Origin: Tanytarsus gracilentus
Lineage: Eukaryota; Arthropoda; Insecta; Diptera; Chironomidae
Length of the DNA stretch: 64,000 nucleotides
Assembly: GCA_038502055.1 (NCBI GenBank)
Contig: JAXRKN010000038.1
Location: 4,402,001-4,466,000 of the forward strand
Reading direction: 5' to 3'
Under the pieces are notes generated by a model that did no database searches, was not told the DNA's origin, and was given only the letters and a program-made list of their open reading frames with translations. The position numbers were made by a program, and so were the translations under genes. Below, piece by piece: positions 55,801 to 64,000 of this stretch (within the stretch, counting starts at the first letter, position 1; each line of letters begins with the position of its first letter).

Positions 55801-56346
55801 ATTGTAAAGAATGAACCGACACAGCAAGAGCCGATGATTGACTTAAAAAGTCTAAAAATATCTGCCGATGAAGAAGCTCCAAGAAATTCTATCACACTTG
55901 CTGATTTTGGAATCAAAAGCAAGAAAAAAGTTTCACTTGATAAATTTACAACTGCATCAATGCAAGTAGTGCCAGAAGTAAAAGTTGGCTGGAACATGGA
56001 AAGTTTAGAGTTAAAGCCAATGAATGAAAATACCTCCGACATATTTAAAGATCCACCTCCATCGTCATCCTCCACTAAAAAGAAACCTACATCTAGTCCA
56101 AAGCCATCAACTTCGGCTCAAGGAAAATTTACTTCGATCATTAAATCAGAGAAGAAAGAAAAGGAAAATTACGAAAAAATCAAGTCAAAATCATTGGTGC
56201 TGACTCAAATTGAGGAACGAGCTATTACTGAACTATCAGAGTTTTATAACATTGCAAAGATTTTTGATGAGGACATCAAGGTCAGTCGTAAAGTACACAT
56301 AGCATCTCTTAACTTATCGTCATGGCATAGCGGTGCTATGGTTTAA
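52812..56346 (+). CDS. IBtk-like protein: ankyrin, RCC1 and two BTB domains
   Basis: Likely homologue of inhibitor of Bruton tyrosine kinase, a CUL3 ubiquitin-ligase substrate adaptor. Three coding exons: 52812-52961, 53017-55462 and 55517-56346, joined by introns of 55 and 54 bp in frame, giving 1141 residues (human IBTK about 1350). An in-frame stop within the first intron makes the join at GRSALMMAC necessary. Ankyrin repeats occupy about residues 52-130 (GANLHQKDWESGWTALHRS). RCC1-type repeats follow from about 135 to 340 (YVFGKNKNYNLGIG, LYGCGISKEGRLGIG, VYGCGSNTHFQLGL). BTB domains start near 543 (LDVTFIVKNETFKANK) and 679 (CDVTILLDENQKIKAHK). The Lys/Ser-rich tail contains a conserved IEERAITELSEFY segment. 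The domain order matches IBtk; the shorter length may reflect a reduced tail. The second BTB may serve CUL3 binding (inference). Confidence 0.88.
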
Positions 56347-56384
56347 AATTAAGAAGATTTTATAATTTGATTGTTTTAGAGCTC

Positions 56385-56390
56385 AATAAA
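56385..56390 (+). terminator. Polyadenylation signal of the IBtk-like gene
   Basis: AATAAA 39 bases after the stop codon at 56346, followed by AT-rich sequence. The downstream element would fall inside the 3' untranslated region of the convergent thiolase gene. Confidence 0.6.
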
Positions 56391-56404
56391 ATTAACCAGT
56401 TCCT

Positions 56405-56410
56405 TTTATT
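56405..56410 (-). terminator. Polyadenylation signal of the thiolase gene
   Basis: TTTATT on the plus strand, that is AATAAA on the minus strand, 35 bases after the thiolase stop codon. It lies 15 bases from the IBtk-like gene's signal on the opposite strand, so the two transcripts probably overlap at their 3' ends. Confidence 0.6.
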
Positions 56411-56444
56411 GAATAATAGCAAACGCCATCATTTTTAAAGATTT

Positions 56445-57787
56445 TCATAATTTATGCTTTAATCCACTAGTTTTTGGAAAGCCCATTTTATATAAGGAGA
56501 CGACGCAAGCTCCACCCAAGCCAATATTGTGTTGCAATGCCAATTTTGCATTTTTCACTTGTCTTTTGTCAGCAATTCCTCTCAATTGCCAACACAATTC
56601 CGTACATTGAGCCACTCCTGTAGCACCTAGTGGATTTCCTTTTGAAATTAACCCTCCACTGGGATTTATCACGTATTTTCCTCCAAATGTGTTATCGCCT
56701 CTCTCGACCATCAAATGTCCTTTTCCTTCCTCACAAAGACCAAGTGCTTCATAAGTGATCATTTCATTGGCTGAAAAGCAGTCATGAAGCTCAACAACAT
56801 CCACATCGGTTGGTTTTAAATTAGCTTTTGTGAAAGCTTTTCTCGCAGCATTTTTTGACATGTCATAACCAGCTAATACAATAGAGCTTCCACTATCATA
56901 AGAAGAAGTTAAATCTGTGCTCATTTCCATAGCAAGAATTTCTACAGCTTGATCCTCTAATTTATGTTTCTTAACAAATTCTTCATTGGCTAAAATTGCA
57001 CAAGCGCTTCCGTCTGAAGTGGGACAACATTGAAATTTTGTGAGCATGCGATGAACAACTTCAGAATTTTTTATATCATCCAGTGACATTTCTTGTTGAA
57101 ATTGAGCGTATGGATTGTTAACGGAATGTTTGTAGCTTTTTTGAGCTATTTTCATAAAATGTTCAGGTTTACTGCCATATTTTTTCATATGCTCTTCACC
57201 CGCATTGCCAAACGGCTGAGCTGAAGGAGCAGTAGCCTGAAATCCTTCAAGCTTATCAAGGGTCGCATATAAAAGATCAGCGGGGTGAGCTCTGTCATCC
57301 CATTTCATTCCAAGCGTTCCTCTCTCCATCTTCTCGAACCCAAGTGCTATAACACAGTCACTGCCAGACTCAACAAGTTGTTTGGCTAAAATCAATCCTG
57401 TTGATCCAGTGCAGCCGTTATTACTAAAATTGAACAATCCATTAAAGACATTTAATTAATGAACATCACACATCATACTTGACATTATAAATAGGTATTC
57501 CGGTCATGCCAAATTGATACAAAGCCCTCTGACCACATGCAGATTCACCATAGACATAGGACACAACGGCTTGTTTAATTTCTGTGTAATTTAATTTTGC
57601 ATCCTGCAAAGCTTTCGTTACAGATTCTTTGGCCATTTCAGGATAGTCAAAGTTTTCTCTTCTTCCTGGTTTCTCGAACTGAATCGACAAATAAAAATCG
57701 AGGTCAAGCTTTTAAATTTCATGAATTTAATAATATTTCTACCTTTGTCATGCCAACACCTATCACAAATACTCGAACTTTCGCCAT
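56445..57787 (-). CDS. SCP-X-type (SCP2) thiolase, thiolase domain only
   Basis: Peroxisomal 3-ketoacyl-CoA thiolase of the sterol carrier protein X class, cleaving branched or steroid-side-chain ketoacyl-CoAs (family knowledge). Three exons on the minus strand: 57787-57743, 57678-57479 and 57423-56445, giving 407 residues. It starts MAKVRVFVIGVGMTK, followed by FEKPGRRENFDYPEMAKES. The catalytic loop after the second splice reads NVNNNGCTGSTG with Cys at 86, whereas the family usually has NNNC(A/S)TGS, so the Cys is one position late. His-Asp-Cys at 295-297 (ELHDCFSANE) and GNPLGATG at 344-351 are intact. The chain ends 12 residues beyond the thiolase fold with His-Lys-Leu, resembling a peroxisomal targeting signal, and lacks the C-terminal SCP2 lipid-binding domain of full SCP-X. 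It diverges from the ZAD gene and converges with the IBtk-like gene. Confidence 0.9.
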
Positions 57788-58024
57788 GATTAACTTTAAA
57801 AAGCTTGATAAAATTTAAAAATAATATTTCAAAACTTTGAACTCTAGTTTAGCTTAATGAGTGAATTAATGATAAGATAATGAGCGGCGGTTAGAGAAGA
57901 ATTTAAATGTAGGGTTGGGAATAAAGAAGAAATTTCATTGCAGCAAGGGCGCGTGTTGTTTACAAACATTAACAGTGAAATTATAAATTTATTTTTTGAA
58001 TTTTATAACAGAAAAACATTAAAA
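57788..58024. promoter_or_regulatory. Divergent promoter region, thiolase / ZAD gene
   Basis: 237 bp separate the two start codons on opposite strands. The region holds GATAAGATAA near 57872, GAGCGGCGGTTAG near 57881, and a GTTGTTTACAAAC segment near 57954 that resembles a forkhead site. These motifs are short enough to be chance. A shared bidirectional promoter is inferred from spacing. Confidence 0.45.
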
Positions 58025-58904
58025 ATGTCTGAACCCAAAATATGTCGAATTTGCATGGGGAAGGACAATTTAACTTCAATATGGGGTAGAGCTGATGGTG
58101 AAAAGATAAACGATAAAATTCACTTCTTGTGTGGAATAATTGTTAGTAGCGATAAAGTTTAATATTTAGAATTTAAATTAAATATTCTTAAAGGTCACTG
58201 TATCCGATTCACTGCCAAAATTCATCTGCCACATGTGTCTCTCGCAACTTATAATTGGGGCTTGTATCAAAAGAAAATCTCTCGAGACTGAAAAGATATT
58301 AAATGAACTCCTGGAAGATGAAATTGTTGAAGAGGTGCAAGACAATGAAGAAGAACATGATGATCCATTTTATTCCGAACCCAGAGAGCCAAGGAACAAA
58401 TTTTTGGTTTATGAGGAAAAGTAAGAAAATTAAAAAATCTTTTTAAATAAATCGTTAAATTTTTAATTATTTTTTTAAAACAGCACAGAAGATGAAGATC
58501 AGCCAAAAATAAATTATGAGCTTACAGAAGACACAGTTCGAATGAAGAGCACCAAGCATATCGAAAATCCAGACTTAAAATCGTTTCTCGACGGATATTT
58601 GGCGGCACGACCAAACATGGAAATTATTAAAGTTTCAAATCCCGAAAATATCAAAGAGATCGAGAAAGTGATCGATGCAAATAACGAGATTAAACGACTG
58701 AGAGCTAAACGACCTAGAAGTGAGATGGTGATCAGTTCGATTCATTCAAATTTAGGCTTCAACACGAGACAGCAAAAACCTCAAAAGGAAATTTTTCAAT
58801 CGCGACTTTTATCTGCTCTGGCCGGCCAGCGAATTGGAAATATTAACATCAGTCGAATGTCATCTCCATTATTTAACAGCAACAATGCAAATCGAAATAA
58901 TTAG
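58025..58904 (+). CDS. ZAD-domain protein without C2H2 fingers
   Basis: Three coding exons: 58025-58141, 58194-58420 and 58484-58904, joined in frame to 254 residues. The N-terminus carries a zinc-finger-associated domain: ICRICMGKD gives Cys7 and Cys10, and after the first splice KFICHMC gives Cys51 and Cys54, the four zinc ligands of ZAD. ZAD mediates dimerisation in the large insect family of ZAD-C2H2 transcription factors. After it comes an acidic stretch (about residues 65-90, rich in Glu and Asp), then a basic, Asn-rich C-terminal part with a Lys/Arg cluster (KRLRAKRPRSE) that could be a nuclear localisation signal. No C2H2 finger is present before the stop, so DNA binding, if any, is by another route. 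An AATAAA lies at 58970-58975. The specific protein is not recognised. Confidence 0.82.
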
Positions 58905-58969
58905 CATTTATAAGAGTTAAAAATTTAAGTGCAGCTGAAACAAATTATTTTTATAAATTACAAAAGTAT

Positions 58970-58975
58970 AATAAA
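58970..58975 (+). terminator. Polyadenylation signal of the ZAD gene
   Basis: AATAAA in the context AGTATAATAAAAATT, 66 bases after the stop codon at 58904. Confidence 0.55.
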
Positions 58976-61900
58976 AATTTTAAAATTACAAAGTGAAAAT
59001 GCCGCACATAACTTTTTTTGAGTGGTAAAATAAAGTTGAGAGAGCGAGAGAATGAGTAATGACGTCATGGAAAAAAATACGTAAAAGAAGATTGCACAAT
59101 AGCATGGCGAAGAAGTAAACAGAAAGAAATGCCGATGATGATAAGAAATATGCCATGTGCTCGCGTGCGGCAAGAGAGAAACATAAACAATTCAATACTT
59201 AGACACCTGTATGCTTGTGGTCGTACCTGATCCTCTACACTATTACATACACACTGGCTTATGTTGGATAGTCTCGAGACTCACTAAAACTTTTTCAGTT
59301 TTCCCGCAGCCGTCGATCATTTCAGACGCAAAAACCGCGCTGCTAATATCTTGTGTAAAAAGTGGGATAAAAGGCAGAAGAAAATAAAGGTAGAGAGAAG
59401 AAGCGAGAGAAAAAGAAGAAGAAAAGGCAAAGAAAGTTCAAATGCGATCTTCTTCGGATGGTTTTTTGAAGTGATTTCAAGACATCCGGGAATATTAAAA
59501 CCACCTTTCGGCCATCATACAGTGGTTTTCCATTAGCCCATCAGCCAACTCACTGTCGCATAATCGACAAAAGAGTTTTTTGTTAATAACCAAGTGAAAT
59601 TCTTCTAACGGTTCTTTTTAACACCACACACATTCATATATTTACGTGCTTTACATTAACGCAGAAAAAAAAGAGTTTTTAAATAAAAAGAATTTAAATT
59701 TTGCATTTTGCAATATCTGCCACAAAAAAAGATATCATCACGTAAAACTTTGGATAACTTTTAGACGTGATTCAGAGAGAAAATGCAAATCGTGAAAAAA
59801 TGCTAAAATCTACAAGGGAATATTCATATGATCGTGATCATTAACAACATCGTAGTCAATCAAGTCGAGTTGAGTGAGAGAAAATGGCGATTAACTAGAA
59901 AGAAGAGTTTTAAAGGTCAACTTTTTGTGTTGTTTTCTCTGGAAGCCCCTGGAATCAATAGCAGCGGCACGCATGATTTATGTCGAACAAAAACCTGTTT
60001 CCACATAACTTTATTAAACTTAATTTACGACCATCATTCACATGATAATAATAAAAGAAGAATGAAAAGAGAAAAAGTTCTATATATAAAGTGGTTAAAG
60101 TTAACGATGCGAGATAAAGTTGCTCGTGAGCTGATATCATCATCATCCAAGTCTAGTGTAAATATTGTCACAGTATGTGAAACAAAAATTATTTAATGAA
60201 ATTTTCTCTGTTTCAAACTAAAAATAAGTGCAAATTGCGACAGAATTCTCCTCTTAACGAAATTGTTTCAAGTGAACATAATAAAAAAGTGTTTATCGCA
60301 AATTGCGGTGAATTGTAATGACCTGCAAGGATGACTTAAATAATATTGCGCACTTTCGAGAAGCAAAAAAGATAAAAGTTCTGAACGCTGCTAACGTGGA
60401 CATTTTTTCTCTCTCATTTCTTCACAATAATAATTGCTACGTGTTGGCTAGAATTTTTTTTATGATTGCTCTTTTTCTCTTATTCTCTTTTTCAACATTT
60501 CAAATCGACATCATCATTTTCTCTCTCTTCTATCGGCAGACCGGTTTTTAACACTCACACCACCTTAACGAATGTGAATTTTGAATGAATGAAATGTAAA
60601 TTTCAATACATGTGCGCAATTAATTTGGCGGCGGTGACTGTAATGTGAGTTGTTCACTTGCATGATCGCTCAAAAAAATGTCGAAAACAAAAAGCTGTTT
60701 TGCAATTTCAAATGAAACGATCAAGAATTTTTTTAGAAATTAAAGATGTTTGAATATTGTGAAATAAATGATGGTGATTAAACAGAACTGGAAATATCAA
60801 GAGTCAAAATATTTTGTTTTATAAAATGTGACAAAATTTTAATTCAAATGATTAGCTCTGGAAAAAATTAAAATGAATCTGAAATTTTTAACCGTGTAGA
60901 ATTTCCTCTGGAAGAATGAAAATCCGATATAGTTGAAAAAAGTTGTTGAATCATCTTGATAATTAAAAATTTTTAATGCTGCATTTTTCAAAGAGCATTC
61001 GGTGGAAAAAAAATTGTTAATGCAACGAACCTTGAAAATTTTTCTACCGCGGCTAATAAATTCCATTCGCTATCTCGCTCCCATGTTTATAGAAAGGAAT
61101 TTAATGACGACATAATCATATGCAAAACTCAATACACGGCATGATAATAATAATAAACAAAAAAGTTGACCATATAAACGATGCATACACAGCAACATAA
61201 TAAGAGTACTGTAAAACCTGTATCACAACTACAGAAAGAAAACTTCATTCGAAAAAAAAGTCTATTCTCACACTTGCCTGATCAGTTCTCCGTTGCTCGT
61301 TGACGCGAATGGATCTCACTTTGGATAAAAGCTTGTAAAATAAGTAAGAGAAAAAAAGAGAGATTATTAATGCAAAAGGAAAAAGTGTGGTGTGTAAAAG
61401 AAAAGCGAAAAGAAGATCTCGGAATAGAATTCAAATTAGAAAGTTAAATTTCTTCTTCTTTTCTTCTTCTTGATCGACGTGACGTCATTGTCGAAAGTTT
61501 TTAATTTTTTTTTTCGTTAAATGGTCGAAAATTTTTCGTGGGCCTTATAAAAAGTGGAAATGAAAAAAAGATTTAGGACAGCAGCCATGTGAATATATTC
61601 GGCAGTAGAGTGCTAACTGTGTGACGTCTTGTCCTAAATTTTTAAATTATTTTTCAGCCGCACTTCGATCGCCCGAATGTATGATTAATGTGAATTTTTT
61701 CCATCTCTTTCAGAATAATTGCAAAAAAATATATTTAAGATAAAAAAGCATAAGTTTCATTGTGTTTATGGAAAAAGTGTTGGAAATCTGAGAAGTGAAA
61801 CTTCTTCGGCGGAAGAAAAGTGTCTTTTCATAAGCACAAAAGCTTGAGTGAATAGAAGAAAAAAAATATCATCAGTAAAGTCATTCAAGAAAATTGTAAA

Positions 61901-62076
61901 AAAATATATAAAAGCAGAGTTAAAAGAAAGCAAAAAAAAAGTGGTACAAATTAATTCACATACCGAAAAGAATTAATTAACAAAGTGATGTGAGACATTT
62001 TTTGCACGTTATAAATATCAACAATTAATTGTGCACAGTGAATTCGGTTTATTGGCATTCCCGAAAAAAGTCAGTG
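58976..62076. other. Upstream region of the signal-peptide gene, no other gene seen
   Basis: About 3.1 kb of AT-rich sequence between the ZAD gene and the first coding exon at 62077. Open frames here (up to about 120 codons near 59.8-60.2 kb) are unsupported by domains. It probably holds the promoter and 5' untranslated region of the downstream gene. A TATA-like box at 61546 is listed separately. Confidence 0.5.
61546..61553 (+). promoter_or_regulatory. Possible TATA box of the signal-peptide gene
   Basis: TATAAAAA in the context GGGCCTTATAAAAAGTGG, about 530 bp upstream of the start codon at 62077. If used, transcription would begin near 61576. No clear initiator motif was seen there, so this is a weak candidate in AT-rich DNA. 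Confidence 0.2.
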
Positions 62077-62209
62077 ATGGGGTTGCCATTCGATGGCGAA
62101 AATCCCCGCAAAATGGCACGAGCAAGGTCAACACAGTGGATTACTTTTGGTGTTTTCATATTATCTCTATGTATACAACAGTTAAATGCTGATGACAGGG
62201 AAATAACAG
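62077..62209 (+). CDS. First coding exon of a secreted or membrane protein (partial)
   Basis: The exon encodes 44 residues plus one base and ends ACAG at a GTAATT donor; the rest of the gene lies past the window. The start ATG has an in-frame TAA upstream at 62026-62028, so there is no earlier start in this exon. A second in-frame Met (residue 13, MARARSTQW) could also be used. A hydrophobic stretch at about residues 20-35 (WITFGVFILSLCIQQL) followed by NADD looks like a signal peptide with cleavage after Ala. The first residues are charged (GENPRKMARAR). The protein family is not recognised. The following intron is at least 1.8 kb, with no next exon found by eye before the window ends. Confidence 0.6.
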
Positions 62210-64000
62210 GTAATTTTTGTCGCTGTCACTCTTTCGAGTGTAGAGTCAACACTTCTTCGCAAATTGACCAACAATAAACATTTTTTTTGCGAACAGTAAA
62301 ACCTGACTTTGATAGACATTTAGAACTTTTGGATTTATTTAAATTATTTTCAACACGTGCTTCATAAAAATTTAAAGATATTAAAATTTTCAACCCTCCA
62401 TCACAGTCAGATTTCACTGTTATTCTTCATGATTATTCATATTCTACCAGCATTGCGAATTCTTCTTTTGGACAAAATAAAAATTTCTTTTTTGTTGCTA
62501 ATGAAAATGTTCAACAATGAAAGTCTCTTTATTATTATCATCGTCTCTTGTTGTGCGGTCACCAAAAATTTTAAACTTTTGATAAATTTGTGTCATTGCG
62601 AAAAATATTTTAGCAAAAAAAAATTAATAAAAATCGCGATTTTACAAAAATCAACAGTGACCTTCACAATAACGCAACTGAAATTATAATTGCTGTTGTG
62701 AAAAGAGAACAATGTAATCACGTGGATATCAGAAAATAGATCAGTGGATTATAAAAAGCTCACATTTTACGGGGAGAGTGAAAAACTTTTTTTGTGTACC
62801 GGAAGTTGTGGTTGTCGTTCACTTTCATGGCTTGACTGTTAGATTGATCATGAGAGAGAGGAGTTTTAATAACAATAATTCATGTGACAGGCAATGATAA
62901 CAGCCAAGCACTAAAATTAGCTAATTAGACATTTCGTCTTCCCTCTCAACAACAAGCAACCGGTAAGATGAGATCTCAGTTTTTATTTTGCATTTTCATT
63001 CTAAATTGTTTGCGATCATGAGATGTTGTTGTGGCTGCACGCGGCTGATTTCACGTTTCTGTGTATGTGTGTAAAACTCGAAATGAAGAAGCTATTCATA
63101 AATAATTATGGAAGCGCTTGAGAGAGAGAAAAATTCCCATTTCAGAGTTCATTTTGTGCTGAGCGAGCATGAAAAACAAAAACAAAAATCGAACAGACAT
63201 CAGAAAAGAATACCTGGAACATTCCGGATTGTTACTCAAATATTTTTTTTTCGTTTCGATAAATTGACATGACGATCAATAGACATCGCGATCGGTCAAT
63301 ATGCAAACTCACGGTAATCCCGGTGTGAACTTTGTCAAGGTTATCGATATATAGAATTTTTTTTCTCAATTTTACGAGACTTTTTTGACAAATAAAAAAA
63401 ACTTCGAGCCTTTTCTGCTCCAACTGAGACAATAAAATACTTAAAAATTGTTTATCTTAAAGTGAACGTGTTTTTTTAATGAAAAAAACTTAAAAATTGA
63501 CTCATCTCTACATTTTTTAATTATATTCAACGAGATGCTCAATTAAAGTTCAAGCAAATTGCTATGAGTGTTTAACGATCTCTTTCTCAGTTAAATTATA
63601 CTTTATTGAGTGTAAACTTTAACAACATTTTTGTACGCTCGGAGCCGGTGAGAGGTGGATAATTTATTTGCGAATACATCATCGACTTCAAAAGAGAAGT
63701 GCTTGATGGTGCAAAACTACCGACCAAATGATTCAAATCCGTTCAAAAAGCTCCAAACACACGAAGAGAATGATTTTAATTTTTTAATTCGAGTTATTTT
63801 GTCTTCACAAGTCCGAGAAAAAAATAATCCAATAATGGGAGCAAATTGACATCGAAAAATGTATCATTGGGAGCCGACTAATGACTAAAAGAAATTTTTC
63901 GTCGTTACTTAATTGAATTTACTTTCTAAATTGAACAGTTTTTTTCTTCTCCACCCAGCACTGCCTTCACGTATGCACAACAGCTTACACAGAAGCGATT
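62210..64000. other. Probable intron of the signal-peptide gene
   Basis: Sequence after the donor at 62210 is AT-rich and lacks a recognisable exon on the plus strand. Short open frames (for example 62357-62689) begin at non-ATG codons and have no domain. The region most likely belongs to a long first intron running past the window. Confidence 0.45.

Noticed and set aside
59351..60196. Basic open frames upstream of the signal-peptide exon
   Set aside because: Lys/Arg-rich low-complexity products with no domain; they more likely fall in noncoding sequence.

Overview
The window is nuclear DNA from an insect, most likely a nematoceran fly such as a midge. The evidence is the strongly AT-rich sequence, genes split by many 55-60 bp introns plus a few long ones, GT-AG splice sites throughout, and gene content (an Sp1/Sp8-9-type zinc-finger factor, Rab10, OLA1, an IBtk-like protein, a ZAD protein, an SCP-X-type thiolase) whose residues read as dipteran. 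The order Diptera is well supported by family knowledge; the narrower placement is inference. No rRNA, tRNA, CRISPR array or bacterial-style operon was seen.

Layout. Positions 1-15.9 kb are a gene-poor stretch upstream of the Sp1 gene. Sp1 (plus strand, five coding exons, 15879-29576) has an 11.9 kb first intron holding a damaged copy of a non-autonomous hAT-type transposon (about 16310-17261). An intact copy of the same element, with 14-bp terminal inverted repeats and an 8-bp target duplication, sits 650 bp past the Sp1 stop (30227-31244). From 31.3 to 45.6 kb no gene is visible, but there are two tandem arrays. One is a 120-bp array inside a candidate mobile element bounded by an 11-bp inverted repeat (40847-41993). 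The other is a 173-bp array with no differences seen between copies (44372-45040), just upstream of OLA1.

From 45.6 to 58.9 kb five genes are packed closely: OLA1 (+), Rab10 (-), an ankyrin/RCC1/BTB protein of the IBtk family (+), an SCP-X-type thiolase (-) and a ZAD-domain protein (+). Strands alternate, so there are two convergent pairs (OLA1/Rab10 and IBtk/thiolase) and two divergent pairs with short shared promoter regions (Rab10/IBtk, 280 bp; thiolase/ZAD, 237 bp). These are housekeeping functions without an evident common pathway. Beyond 58.9 kb lies the upstream region and first coding exon (signal peptide) of a secreted or membrane protein whose remainder lies past the window edge.

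The most noteworthy points are the hAT-type element pair bracketing Sp1 exons 2-5, the 120-bp repeat element, the homogeneous 173-bp array, a recurring polymerase III B-box-like motif outside any tRNA, and an SCP-X-type thiolase whose catalytic-loop cysteine is one residue off its expected place. I did not find convincing evidence for a wholly new biological system.
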